In this document: in pieces, positions 24,486-32,865 of the stretch
Position numbering within the stretch: the first letter of the stretch is position 1
Layout: every line of letters starts with the position of its first letter
Source: Microbacteriaceae bacterium
GTDB lineage: Bacteria; Actinomycetota; Actinomycetes; Actinomycetales; Microbacteriaceae
Assembly (NCBI GenBank): GCA_025464975.1
Contig: JAODMT010000006.1
Location: forward strand, 62,001 to 126,000
Length of the DNA stretch: 64,000 nt
Reading direction: 5' to 3'
Position numbers and translations under genes: made by a program
Notes under the pieces: model-generated
Told to the model about the DNA's origin: nothing
Databases searched by the model: none
What the model saw: the letters and a program-made list of their open reading frames with translations, nothing else

Positions 24486-25232
24486 CTAATCGATGGTGAT
24501 AGGGGTACCGAGCGCCAGGAGCCCCGCGAGCGTCGTGATGTCGGCGTTCTGCATCCGGACACACCCGTGGCTCGCCGCTTTGCCGATGCTCGACGCATCG
24601 TCGGTGCCGTGCAGCCCGATCTGGCCCGGACCGCCGCCGAAGCTATTGAGCACCGTCGAGAACGCGGACAGACCAAACGCATACGGGCCGTAGCCCGCAT
24701 TGCGGGGCGCGAGCAGTTCGGTCAGATAGAAGGATCCATGCGGTGTCGGTGTTCCGCCGGTGCCGGTCGCCACCGAAAAAGTCTTCACAACGGCACCATC
24801 CGTCGACAGCGTCATCGTGTTCGTCTCGGTCGAGACGTGCAGGCTGTAGACGAGGTTGCTCAGTGTGACGGCGTCCGCTTTGACCCAGCCGGTGGTGCCG
24901 TTGGGGCGCTGCGCCAGATCCACCTCGAGCCAGCCGCCACTACGGGATGCGACGAGGAACGTCAACGGCGCCCCGGCGGGGATCGGGTTGGCGAGGGTCG
25001 AGACGACTCGGCCGTTCACGGCATCGTAAACCGCGACGCTCGCGTCGATGGCCGTGGCAGCCGTCCCGGTCGTAACCGGCGCCGCGGGCATCGGTGCTGG
25101 CGCAGCTGATGTGTGGGGCGCGAGGTGAACCGGCGTCCGGCCGGCCGGCGCGGTTTCCGCGGAAGAGCAGCCGGACAGCAAGACAGCGGTCATCAGCGCG
25201 AAACCGGTGATGGTGAGGCGGTGAAGAGGCAT
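24486..25232 (-). CDS. L,D-transpeptidase (YkuD domain) lipoprotein
   Basis: A 248-residue lipoprotein: signal peptide with lipobox LLSGC (Cys22), an Ala/Pro/Thr linker, an SH3-like region (VAVYDAVNGRVV...WLEVDL...GWVKADAVTLS) and a C-terminal YkuD domain. The catalytic signature is seen from the His of IGLHGTDD to the Cys of ASHGCVRMQN (Cys224). It makes 3-3 crosslinks in peptidoglycan or attaches proteins on the outer side of the membrane. Confidence 0.92.
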   Translation of the reverse strand: MPLHRLTITGFALMTAVLLSGCSSAETAPAGRTPVHLAPHTSAAPAPMPAAPVTTGTAATAIDASVAVYDAVNGRVVSTLANPIPAGAPLTFLVASRSGGWLEVDLAQRPNGTTGWVKADAVTLSNLVYSLHVSTETNTMTLSTDGAVVKTFSVATGTGGTPTPHGSFYLTELLAPRNAGYGPYAFGLSAFSTVLNSFGGGPGQIGLHGTDDASSIGKAASHGCVRMQNADITTLAGLLALGTPITID

Positions 25233-25327
25233 CAGGGCTTTCGAGGGAGGCGGACGGCTGAACCGACGCCCGCGAGCAGCGGGAACGCGCCGAAGGAGTG
25301 CGGTGGCGACTGCGATCTAGCCGCAAC

Positions 25328-25378
25328 GCAACGAATCCGCCCGACCGATAATGAACGCAGGTCAGGCGGATTCGTTGC
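25328..25378 (-). terminator. terminator after the Ig-like secreted protein gene
   Basis: Inverted repeat with 19-base arms (25328-25346 and 25360-25378, GCAACGAATCCGCC.GACC and complement) with one mismatch and a 13-base loop, 12 bases beyond the stop at 25390. Confidence 0.8.
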
Positions 25379-25389
25379 TTGGGGTTTGA

Positions 25390-26133
25390 TCAGCCCGTGA
25401 AGCTCGCGTTGGCGGCAACCGGGGTCGCGACCGGAGCAACCGGAGCAATCGGGTCCGCCACCACCTCGAACTGGGCATGCACACTGACGGTCGACGAATC
25501 ACCGATTCCGCCGAGGTAGTGCGTGCCGAGACCCGCATCGGTGGACACGTAGGTGAAGGTCGCCGTGCCTGTGGAGTCTGCGACGGTGGTTGCGTCCGTC
25601 GGGCCGCCGCTACCGTCGGTGCTCTCGAAGCCCTCGACGGTCTCACCCGGGAAGAATCCGTGCAGCACGACAGTCTGGCCCTTGCCGGCGGTGCTGTAGT
25701 CCGTGACCGAAATTGACGGAGAGGCTGCGGTACCGACGGGACCGGTGGAATTCACGTAGATGTTCGACGTCGCTGCGCCGCCGGTGCTTGTCACCTGAAG
25801 CACGTGCGCGCCAACCGAAACGCTTCCGGGAATCGTGACAATGTCGGTGAGCGACCCGTCGGCCCCGGTCACGTTCGCAAGGTCCAGCACGACTGCCGAT
25901 CCGGCGGGGTCGAGCGTGACGGTGTAAGGCGAGCTGGCGCCGAAGCCGGTGCCGGTGATGTCGGTGGTTTCCCCGGCCTGGATGGCGCTGGGCGCCGCCG
26001 AGATAGACGCGGCAGGGGCCGCGAACGCCGGGCCGGCAAAGCCGCCGGCGACGAGCAGTCCCGCGGCGACGGTGACGGCACCAGTGACCTTGATGCGACG
26101 GCTGACATGTGGGTGCAGGGTGATGCGGAGCAT
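25390..26133 (-). CDS. secreted Ig-like/IPT-type repeat protein
   Basis: A 247-residue exported protein. The signal peptide (IKVTGAVTVAAGLLVAGGFAGPAFA) is followed by two all-beta repeats, each starting with a pattern like ISAAPSAIQAGETTDITGTGFG and ISVTDYSTAGKGQTVVLHGFFPGETVEG. This is the Ig-like fold of actinobacterial surface proteins. No catalytic or anchoring motif (no LPxTG) is visible, so it is probably loosely wall-associated or released. It is monocistronic, with its own terminator. Confidence 0.75.
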   Translation of the reverse strand: MLRITLHPHVSRRIKVTGAVTVAAGLLVAGGFAGPAFAAPAASISAAPSAIQAGETTDITGTGFGASSPYTVTLDPAGSAVVLDLANVTGADGSLTDIVTIPGSVSVGAHVLQVTSTGGAATSNIYVNSTGPVGTAASPSISVTDYSTAGKGQTVVLHGFFPGETVEGFESTDGSGGPTDATTVADSTGTATFTYVSTDAGLGTHYLGGIGDSSTVSVHAQFEVVADPIAPVAPVATPVAANASFTG

Positions 26134-26296
26134 AGCTCTCTTTCGGATGGGGAGCGGGTCGAGAAACCCAAGTGCGTGCAGGGCTGCAACCTTCGAACCC
26201 TATGTCGGCATGGCGGCTCTGTCAATGAGATATTATCGTTTTGTGCGCCGTAGCCATAGGCCCACCTCAAGCATGGCGGCTGGTAACCTGCCGTCG

Positions 26297-27277
26297 ATGG
26301 CCCTCGACCCCGCTTTGCTCGATTGGTTGCTCGACGCCGACCCGGCGCTGCGCTGGCAGGTCGAGCGCGACCTCGCGGGCGCGCCGCGCGCGGTGTGGGC
26401 CAGAACCCGGGCGTGCATCGCGACGGAGGGGTACGGGGCGCGGCTGCTGGCGCTGCAGGATCCTGACGGTCAGTGGGCGGGCGGGTCGTTCTTCCCGAAC
26501 GACTTCGACTTCCACGGACCCGAGGCGACCGAGGGGTCGGGACAGCCGTGGACCGCGACGACGTGGACGCTCAACACGCTCCGCGACTGGGGCCTCGATC
26601 CGACCGCCCTTGCCGGCACGGCCGAGCTGCTCGCCGCGAACAGCCGCTGGGACTACGACGACCTGCCGTACTGGGGTGGCGAGGTCGACTGCTGCATCAA
26701 CGCACATACGCTCGCCAACGGCGCGTGGCTTGGGGCGGATGTCTCGGGAATCGCCCAGTGGTTCCTCGACCACCGCATGGCCGACGGCGGTTGGAACTGC
26801 GAGTGGGTTGAGGGTTCGACTCGCTCGTCGTTTCATTCCACGCTCAACGCCCTGAAAGGACTGCTGTACTACGAGGCTGCGACCGGCGGCAGCGATGCGC
26901 AGCTCGCGGCCCGTCGAGCCGGCGAGGACTACCTGCTGCAGCGTCGGCTGCTGCGTACCCTGTCGACGGGCGAGCCCATCGGGCCGTGGGTGACGAGGTT
27001 CGCGTACCCGTTCCGCTGGTTTTACAGCGTGCTCAACGCGGCGGACTACTTCCGGGCGGCGGCGCTGCACGACGGCACGGTGCCCGATCCGCGGCTGGCC
27101 GACGCGATCGAGGCGATCCGCACCGCCCGCCGCCCCGATGGCACCTGGCTGCAAGAGCGCCGGCACCCCGGGCGCGTGTGGTTCGAGTTCGACGTGCCGC
27201 CCGGCGAGCCGTCCAAGTGGCTCACGTTCTACGGCACGCGTGTGCTCGCGTGGTGGGATGGGGCGACACGCGCGTAG
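26297..27277 (+). CDS. prenyltransferase/squalene-oxidase-repeat (terpenoid-cyclase fold) protein
   Basis: A 326-residue soluble protein with an alpha/alpha-toroid signature: DPDGQWAGGSFF, TATTWTLNTLRDWGL, HRMADGGWNCEW and STLNALKGLLYYE. These QW/DGGW repeats are found in squalene cyclases and prenyltransferase beta subunits, but the DxDD acid of class II cyclases is not seen, so cyclase activity is doubtful. Actinobacteria have many such uncharacterised proteins. Starts at 26273 or 26297 are possible; a TATTAT box (26231-26236) could serve either. Confidence 0.72.
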   Translation: MALDPALLDWLLDADPALRWQVERDLAGAPRAVWARTRACIATEGYGARLLALQDPDGQWAGGSFFPNDFDFHGPEATEGSGQPWTATTWTLNTLRDWGLDPTALAGTAELLAANSRWDYDDLPYWGGEVDCCINAHTLANGAWLGADVSGIAQWFLDHRMADGGWNCEWVEGSTRSSFHSTLNALKGLLYYEAATGGSDAQLAARRAGEDYLLQRRLLRTLSTGEPIGPWVTRFAYPFRWFYSVLNAADYFRAAALHDGTVPDPRLADAIEAIRTARRPDGTWLQERRHPGRVWFEFDVPPGEPSKWLTFYGTRVLAWWDGATRA

Positions 27278-27371
27278 CGAGGTCGTTGTCGCGGCAAAAT
27301 CGTTCTCCCATGGGCGGGTACGTGGGAGCACAATGGCGAGAACAGGTATCCATTCGAACAGAGGAGTTCCC

Positions 27372-27821
27372 ATGTCGACCTCACCCGATGCAGTGACCTT
27401 GCCCGAAAAGCTTCGCAGCCGATCCCGCGAGGCGCTCTTCGCACTCGCCTTCCAGTTCCTGCTCGGCATGGCCGCCAACCTCATCGGTGAGCCGGACAGT
27501 TCTGTGGCCGCGGTCGTCGGAACGATCGTGATCAGTCTGCACATCCTCGTGGGCATCGGGATCATCGTGGTCGCCGTACGGGTGTTGCGGAATGCCCGCG
27601 AGGCCGTGCTCGGTCAGCGCGAAGCGCTCTGGGCGCTCGTGATCATGGCCGTGACCTTTCTCGCTGGCGTCGGCACGATGATCATGGGTAGCGAGTGGCT
27701 GTCGTACCTGATGTCTGCAGGTTTCCTCGCCGGCGCGGCGCTTTACGTGCGCATCTATGTCGTCAGCATTCGCGCGGCCATGGGCCCCGCCGTACCTTCG
27801 GGCGTTGCCCCGCAGAGCTGA
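27372..27821 (+). CDS. small four-helix membrane protein
   Basis: A 149-residue protein with four hydrophobic segments (ALFALAFQFLLGMAANLIG; VVGTIVISLHILVGIGIIVVAV; LWALVIMAVTFLAGVGTMIMG; LMSAGFLAGAALYVRIYVVSI). GAGGAG lies five bases before ATG 27372. No characterised family recognised. It is separated by 94 bp from the upstream gene and is probably transcribed on its own. Confidence 0.72.
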   Translation: MSTSPDAVTLPEKLRSRSREALFALAFQFLLGMAANLIGEPDSSVAAVVGTIVISLHILVGIGIIVVAVRVLRNAREAVLGQREALWALVIMAVTFLAGVGTMIMGSEWLSYLMSAGFLAGAALYVRIYVVSIRAAMGPAVPSGVAPQS

Positions 27822-27938
27822 TCGCTCGGCCGTTCATTCCGAGGCGATCACCGCGCACCGTAGCCGCAGATTCTCGCCCGCCACGAGCCGCTCTAATAGC
27901 GAGGAGCGCGCCGAGCGGTTGTCCGCCTCCGGTCGCCG

Positions 27939-28765
27939 TTAGTGGAAGAAACCGAGGGCGTAGGGAATGAAATACAGGCCAAAGGCGATGACCAGCGTGC
28001 AGAGTGTCCAGGTGATGTATTTACGTGCACCACGCATTCGCCATTTTGGGGGAAGCGCCTTTGATTCGAGGAGGAGAAGGAAGCCGAGCACGATAGGCAA
28101 GAGAAGCGCATTCATGATCTCCACGTCCACCGCCAACCCGATCATGTCGACGCTGGCCAGGACGAGGATCGCGCCGAGCACGTGCGCGAGGGCGTAGGTC
28201 GCGTAGAACTTGGCCGTGGCCCGGCTGGGACGCTCATTCAGTGAGTGTTTCCAGCCGAAGACTTCGGCAAGGCCCCAGGCGCCCGAGGTAAGGCGTCAGT
28301 GCGTCGGCGATCTGGCCCACGCTCTCGAGAGGGGCAGCATCGCCATGGGCGCCGACGGTTGCGGCGATCGAGATGACGACTGCGATCATGATCAGCTGGG
28401 TCAGGATGGCGCCGAACGCTGTGTCGTGCCGAGCCTTCCTGATCGCGCGCGCAGACAGCTGCTTGTCGATGACGGCGCCTTGCTGGTAAAAGATCATCCA
28501 CGGCATGATGACCGCTCCTACGTTCGCCGCTAGGAGGAGCAGGTACGAGCTGTTCCCGAGCGGCAGGGAGAGCATTCCGCGGACGAGGTCGCCGGGCTCG
28601 GGGTGGCTGAGGACCATGGCGACAAAGAATGCGACCTCACAAGGCCGACCGCGATGCCGACACGCTCGACCCGTTTGTAGCTACCGGTCAACGCCAGCCC
28701 GAGCAGCAGAGCAGTCGAAACCGGGACCGTCACCCATGGCGAAACCCCAAACAATTCGCCCACCT
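27939..28765 (-). pseudogene. Nramp-type divalent metal transporter, truncated and frameshifted
   Basis: Three pieces of one transporter lie in different frames. The first covers GELFGVSPWVTVPVSTALLLG to VERVGIAVGL. A one-base loss near 28641 shifts it to CEVAFFVAMVLSHPEP...YLLLLAANVGAVIMPWMIFYQQGAV. A second shift near 28285 leads to AWGLAEVFGWKHSLNERP and the C-terminal MNALLLPIVLGFLLLLESKALP. The N-terminal third is missing, and a membrane segment before AWGLAEVFG seems deleted too. The sequence NVGAVIMPWMIFYQQGA is typical of Nramp relatives. It cannot make a working transporter. Confidence 0.82.
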
Positions 28766-28778
28766 GGCCTGGTCTGTG

Positions 28779-28951
28779 AGTGGAGCATCGGGGGCAACGG
28801 CGTCCGCCGTGGAGCTCGCCGAACCGCTGCGACTCGCCCTCGTCACCGCTCGGCGATACCTCGAGCAACTCGCCAACACCGGCCTGATCCCCCCACACCG
28901 CGCTATGGCGCACCGGTTCGGCCGGAACTGGAGTATGGCTGGCACACTTGA
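28779..28951 (+). pseudogene. C-terminal fragment of a CitB/DcuR-type response regulator, frameshifted
   Basis: The frame starting SGASGATASAVELAEPLRLALVTARRYLEQLANTGLI matches the C-terminal helix-turn-helix of citrate/malate response regulators; it then breaks at a run of six C (28889-28894). The next frame continues TPRYGAPVRPELEYGWH to a stop, the usual family ending. Only about the last 55 residues remain. It abuts the broken end of the Nramp fragment within about 15 bp, so a deletion has fused two dead genes. Confidence 0.7.
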
Positions 28952-29038
28952 ACGCGCGCTCGTTGTTCACCTAACCTTCGCTTGTGGGCTCATCCGCGAT
29001 CAGCAAGTGTGAAACCCCAGAGCAGTGAGGAGTCGACG

Positions 29039-30037
29039 ATGACGATGCGAGATGACTCGGGGAAAATAGAGGAAGCTCCCTCGGATGACCGGGGCCCCCG
29101 GGAACCACGTCATGACGGGGGATCTTCGTTTTCGATCCTCGTGTCACACGGCGGCCGCGAGTTTCTTGTCACCGAACCGATGGCGTCGATATTCGTCAGC
29201 CATGCGCGGGAGGCCATCGACCGCGGCGAGTCGGGGCTTGTGACGCTTGCCCATGCCCAAGGGGTCGAGCTGCTGCTCGTAATGCCTGGCACCCCCCTGA
29301 GCGTTACGGACATCGGCACCCAGCCCGGTCGAGTGGTTTGGGCGAACCCGAGCCGACCTGCGACAGCAGACGGCGCGATCAAGCGCAGCAATCGAGATGG
29401 GTCGGCCACGTCACCGCTTCGCCAACGAGTTCTCGCCGCCGCCTATCCGGTGATCGTTCAGCACGGGGTGAAGGGGCTCGGCTGGGAAGACATCGAAGCG
29501 GCCGCCGGCGTCTCCCGCAAAGATGTCGAGCAGGAGTTCGGGTCACGCGACGAGGTAGTCAGGGAGTGCCTGGATATTCGCGAACGCGAGTGGACGCTCG
29601 GCAAGATCCAAGCTGGTGCGCGAGCTCGTGGGGGGACGCCCGAGGAGCGCCTGCTCGCTATCTTCGACGTGTTCGACGAGTGGTTCCATCGGGACGACTA
29701 TGAGGCCTGCACGTTCATCAACGTCCTTGTCGAGATGGGCAAGAAGCATCCGCTGGGCAAGTCGAGCATCGAGCACCTCCAGACAATCCGTGGCATCATT
29801 GCCACCCTCGCCCGGGAAGCGAACCTGCGGAACCCGGAGGAGTTCGCGCTTTCGTGGCACGTCCTGATGAAAGGTTCGATCATCAACGCCACCGAGGGGG
29901 ATGCCGAGGCGGCCCTGCGCGCGAAGGACATGGGACGCGACCTCATCGACAGATTTCGGACCGATGGCACTCGTGTCGTCGAACCAGGCGGGGCGGGCGC
30001 CCGAAGTCATGACATAGACCCGCGCTGGGCGTTCTGA
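29039..30037 (+). CDS. TetR-like regulator with an extra N-terminal domain
   Basis: A 332-residue protein. Residues from about 125 form a TetR helix-turn-helix (LRQRVLAAAYPVIVQHGVKGLGWEDIEAAAGVSRKDVEQEFGSRDEVVRECL), followed by a helical ligand domain (LLAIFDVFDEWFHRDDYEACTFINVLVEMG). The first 110 residues are unlike any TetR part: an acidic tail and then a compact segment FSILVSHGGREFLVTEPMASIFVSHAREAIDRG...VELLLVMPGTPLSV that reads as a small alpha/beta domain. GAGGAG lies six bases before ATG 29039. Its target is unknown; the flanking genes are decayed. Confidence 0.8.
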   Translation: MTMRDDSGKIEEAPSDDRGPREPRHDGGSSFSILVSHGGREFLVTEPMASIFVSHAREAIDRGESGLVTLAHAQGVELLLVMPGTPLSVTDIGTQPGRVVWANPSRPATADGAIKRSNRDGSATSPLRQRVLAAAYPVIVQHGVKGLGWEDIEAAAGVSRKDVEQEFGSRDEVVRECLDIREREWTLGKIQAGARARGGTPEERLLAIFDVFDEWFHRDDYEACTFINVLVEMGKKHPLGKSSIEHLQTIRGIIATLAREANLRNPEEFALSWHVLMKGSIINATEGDAEAALRAKDMGRDLIDRFRTDGTRVVEPGGAGARSHDIDPRWAF

Positions 30038-30108
30038 CCCCAAGATAGTTACACAGACACTGCGCAGGCATCACCGGGGCATTCGAACGTTCCCGTCCTT
30101 GGTGAGTG

Positions 30109-30288
30109 TCAGGATCGAGCGCTGCCTCGTGGCCAGGACACGATGAGCAGTGTTGCTATTGGACCCAGAATCAGGGATAGCAGCCACCAGGTCCATCGGC
30201 TTCGCCCCTTCGACTCCGCGAGGCCGGCATTTACGAGCGTCAGGGCGAACCACCATCCGCCAATCGCTATCTGATTAGTTGCATCCAT
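30109..30288 (-). CDS. 59-residue membrane protein
   Basis: A short open frame with ATG at 30288 and TGA at 30109-30111. The product has two hydrophobic segments, IAIGGWWFALTLVNAGLA and WTWWLLSLILGPIATLLIV, joined by the basic turn ESKGRSR, and ends WPRGSARS. The pattern KGRSxxWxxLxLxLGPIAxLL is one I recognise from small actinobacterial membrane proteins of unknown function. It is read antisense to nothing and fills most of the 30038-30368 gap. No strong Shine-Dalgarno sequence is seen, so expression is uncertain. Confidence 0.6.
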   Translation of the reverse strand: MDATNQIAIGGWWFALTLVNAGLAESKGRSRWTWWLLSLILGPIATLLIVSWPRGSARS

Positions 30289-30368
30289 GAGCTCATAGTT
30301 CCAGACATGCTCTTCGTTGGTCGAACGGTTGCCGTAGCGGGGCAGTTTCGTTTGTTGCAGTATGGGGC

Positions 30369-31004
30369 ATGAGATCCGACCACCCCATCGCTGGAAATCC
30401 GTGGCCGCATGACATGATCATCCGGGTCGACGACGACCCGAACAACGTCAATGAACTTCTCTACATCCGCAGCGCGTGGCACCTTGCCGTGGACCTCGAT
30501 ATTCCAGAGCTCGACCCCGAACCTCAGCCCGGCAGTTCGTTACCACCGGCGGCAGCGACACTCGAAACATGGTCAGCGCGGTGGAAACGTGCGTGGCAGC
30601 GAGCGTGGGATTGGTATGGGATCCGTGATGCAGCCGTTCGTCCGACCTCACTATTGCTGCGCGAACTGACTCAACCCGATCAGCCACTTCATCCGGCCAT
30701 TCCTCCGTTTTGGAGCGCGGAGTATGGCCGCGACGGCGTCGACGATGCAGCGCTCGCAGCATGGCAACGACAACTTGAACCGAGCCATCACTTGCCTTTT
30801 GAGGAGGAACCCGAAAGGAGATGCCTGCCGGCATTGATCTCGGCGTGGGAGACCGGACTTTTCACGATAGTGACACTTCCCTATTCCGGCTACTTTGCTC
30901 ACCGCCTCTCGGAAACTCACCTCGCGGTCTCCAACGCCACCCGCGACAACGAAAGCTCCTACACCCGTGCGCTAGCAACCCCGCTGCATTCGACTGTCCG
31001 GTGA
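30369..31004 (+). CDS. hypothetical protein
   Basis: A 211-residue open frame beginning MRSDHPIAG; a second Met (MIIRVDDDPNNVNELLYIRSAW) at residue 16 is an alternative start. It is soluble, rich in Trp, Pro and acidic residues, with no signal peptide, membrane segment or motif I know. The first 150 residues look like real protein; the last 40 (SETHLAVSNATRDNESSYTRALATPLH) look less ordered. It lies in the decayed 27.9-32.1 kb stretch. Confidence 0.55.
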   Translation: MRSDHPIAGNPWPHDMIIRVDDDPNNVNELLYIRSAWHLAVDLDIPELDPEPQPGSSLPPAAATLETWSARWKRAWQRAWDWYGIRDAAVRPTSLLLRELTQPDQPLHPAIPPFWSAEYGRDGVDDAALAAWQRQLEPSHHLPFEEEPERRCLPALISAWETGLFTIVTLPYSGYFAHRLSETHLAVSNATRDNESSYTRALATPLHSTVR

Positions 31005-31040
31005 GAGTTCGCTCGACGCTCGCGACGGAGCCCGCGACGG

Positions 31041-31218
31041 CTATTTTGCGAATTCGTTGGCCTGGGATGTGTGCTCGCCTAAGGCTCCATTAGCGACCAG
31101 AAGCGCGGCTCCCGGGAACGCCTTCAGGTCATCCGGCGCCGCTTGAACGCAAGTAAGGAGACCGGTCACGCCTACGTCGAACACCCGCTCGACGCCCTCG
31201 GCTATCGGCTCTTGCGCA
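31041..31218 (-). pseudogene. remnant of a short-chain dehydrogenase
   Basis: About 59 codons remain, with ERVFDVGVTGLLTCVQAAPDDLKAFPGAALLVANGALGE, which corresponds to the middle of SDR enzymes (FDVNVxGLLxxVQAALPxL...ILVTNGAxG). The NAD-binding N-terminus and the catalytic Tyr-Lys end are absent. The fragment begins directly at the stop of the alpha/beta hydrolase gene upstream on this strand. Confidence 0.5.
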
Positions 31219-31914
31219 TCATGAGACCTCTCCGAGAAGTTCACTGAGGGCTGTTGATGCGGCAGTTGGCTGCTCGTGGAAGACGAAGTGACCGGCGCCA
31301 GGAATGATGGTGAAATGGGCGGTCGGCATCGCAGCGGCTGATTCTCGGGCCTTTGCGACGGGGATGTAGCGGTCGTCAGCCCCATGGATGATTGCCGTGG
31401 GGCAGGTGATGGTCGGTAGCAGCGGCGTGAGGTCGGATCGATCAATGACGGCGCGCAGTTGCCGAAGGTACGCTTCCGCGCCGACCGTGGCTGCCATGGC
31501 TCGCCAGGTGGCGAGCATGTCCTGGTTCGTCTCGTTGTGCGGAGCTACAATTCCGGGGAAAGCGGCATCGACTAGAGCGTCGAATCGACCCTGCCCGATG
31601 AGCTCGAATTGCTTCTCCCGTGCCTGGGCCTCTTCCGGAGTGTCGGATCGCGCCTGCGTACTGACCAGCGCGAGAGCTCTGACACGTTGCGGAGCTTGCC
31701 GGACGACTTCCAGGGCGACGTAGCCGCCCATGCTCGTTCCTACGACGACGATTTCGTCTGGTGCTTCGCGCAGGATCCGCTCAGCCATCTCCGCGATGGT
31801 GTCGTCACGTCGGGTGTCGGCGATACTGACCTGGCCGTACTCCCAGAGGTCGTCGAGCACGGGTGCGTACACCCGCGGCGAGCACAGGAGCGGCGGAATG
31901 AGGACGATGTGCAT
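31219..31914 (-). CDS. alpha/beta hydrolase
   Basis: A 231-residue alpha/beta hydrolase: IVLIPPLLCSPRVYAPVL opens the fold, the nucleophile elbow is VGTSMGGYVAL, the acid is in IIHGADDRYIPV and the base in PGAGHFVFHEQP. It resembles small esterase/lactonase-type hydrolases. ATG 31914 has GGAAAG eight bases upstream; the longer frame to 32070 lacks domain character. Its downstream neighbour is a dehydrogenase remnant, so it may be the survivor of a larger gene set. Confidence 0.85.
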   Translation of the reverse strand: MHIVLIPPLLCSPRVYAPVLDDLWEYGQVSIADTRRDDTIAEMAERILREAPDEIVVVGTSMGGYVALEVVRQAPQRVRALALVSTQARSDTPEEAQAREKQFELIGQGRFDALVDAAFPGIVAPHNETNQDMLATWRAMAATVGAEAYLRQLRAVIDRSDLTPLLPTITCPTAIIHGADDRYIPVAKARESAAAMPTAHFTIIPGAGHFVFHEQPTAASTALSELLGEVS

Positions 31915-32102
31915 TGCTTTCAACTTTCCAGGGACTAAATGGGCGAGGACTGGACGCGAGCGGCTGCAGCCGTGGTGCCATTCGACTGACATTCGTCGCC
32001 TGAGGCCGCTCCTTCTTGCGTCCCAATGTCTGAACGGTGAATCCGAGTACTCGACGTAGAACTCGTACACCGGCTTGAAAGTCAGGTCGTGACGTGCGTG
32101 CG

Positions 32103-32176
32103 TGGAGCGAGCGACGGGAATCGAACCCGCACTACCAGCTTGGGAAGCTGGAGTTCTGCCATTGAACTACGCTCGC
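32103..32176 (-). tRNA. tRNA-Gly (anticodon CCC)
   Basis: The minus strand folds as a full cloverleaf: acceptor GCGAGCG/CGCTCGC, D arm with AGTTCAATGG, anticodon stem CCAGC/GCTGG around loop TTCCCAA (anticodon CCC), T arm with GGGTTCGATTCCC, discriminator T and encoded CCA. Confidence 0.96.
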
Positions 32177-32240
32177 GTGACCGCCCGTGAAAGCGGCACC
32201 TCGCAATACTAGCAATCCCGCGTTTGGGTAGGCTCGGCGT

Positions 32241-32840
32241 ATGCTCCTCTCGGATCGCGACATCAAGGCCGAACTCGACTCCCGAAGGATCGGCCTCGAT
32301 CCCTACGACCCATCGATGATTCAGCCCTCGAGCATCGACGTTCGGCTCGATCGGTTCTTCCGGCTGTTCGACAACCACAAGTACCCGTTCATTGATCCGT
32401 CGATCGATCAGCCGGACCTCACGCGGCTAGTCGAGGCCGCTCCGGACCAGCCATTCATCCTGCACCCCGGCGAGTTCGTGCTCGGCAGCACCTACGAACT
32501 CATCACGCTTCCGGATGACGTCGCCGCGCGTCTCGAGGGAAAGAGCTCGCTCGGTCGGCTCGGCCTGCTGACTCACTCGACGGCCGGATTCGTCGACCCG
32601 GGCTTCAGCGGTCACGTCACGCTCGAGCTCAGTAACGTGGCCACCCTGCCGATCAAGCTCTGGCCCGGCATGAAGATCGGCCAGCTCTGCTTCATCCGAC
32701 TCACCTCGGCCACCGAGAAGCCGTACGGCTCGGCCGAATACAGCTCCCGCTACCAGGGACAACGTGGACCGACCGCATCCCGATCGTTCCAAAACTTCCA
32801 CCGAACCGACCTCACTCGGGACGAAAGCCTGCTGGAGTAG
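32241..32840 (+). CDS. dcd: dCTP deaminase (probably bifunctional with dUTPase)
   Basis: A 199-residue trimeric nucleotide deaminase. Landmarks are [12 protein letters not shown] at the start, [33 protein letters not shown] with catalytic Glu129, and the C-terminal KYQGQRGPT-like motif ([17 protein letters not shown]). It closely resembles the mycobacterial enzyme that converts dCTP directly to dUMP, so a bifunctional role is likely. It starts 64 bp after the divergent tRNA-Gly. A short 5-bp stem (CCCGC/GCGGG, 32842-32864) lies between it and the convergent idi gene. Confidence 0.95.
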   Translation: MLLSDRDIKAELDSRRIGLDPYDPSMIQPSSIDVRLDRFFRLFDNHKYPFIDPSIDQPDLTRLVEAAPDQPFILHPGEFVLGSTYELITLPDDVAARLEGKSSLGRLGLLTHSTAGFVDPGFSGHVTLELSNVATLPIKLWPGMKIGQLCFIRLTSATEKPYGSAEYSSRYQGQRGPTASRSFQNFHRTDLTRDESLLE

Positions 32841-32865
32841 GCCCGCAACTGAGTAAATAGCGGGT

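Noticed and set aside
30071-30256. 61-codon minus-strand frame
   Set aside because: No protein character; the overlapping frame 30109-30288 has clear membrane helices and is preferred.
32071-32378. 98-codon minus-strand frame across the tRNA and dcd start
   Set aside because: It reads through a complete tRNA gene and antisense to dcd.
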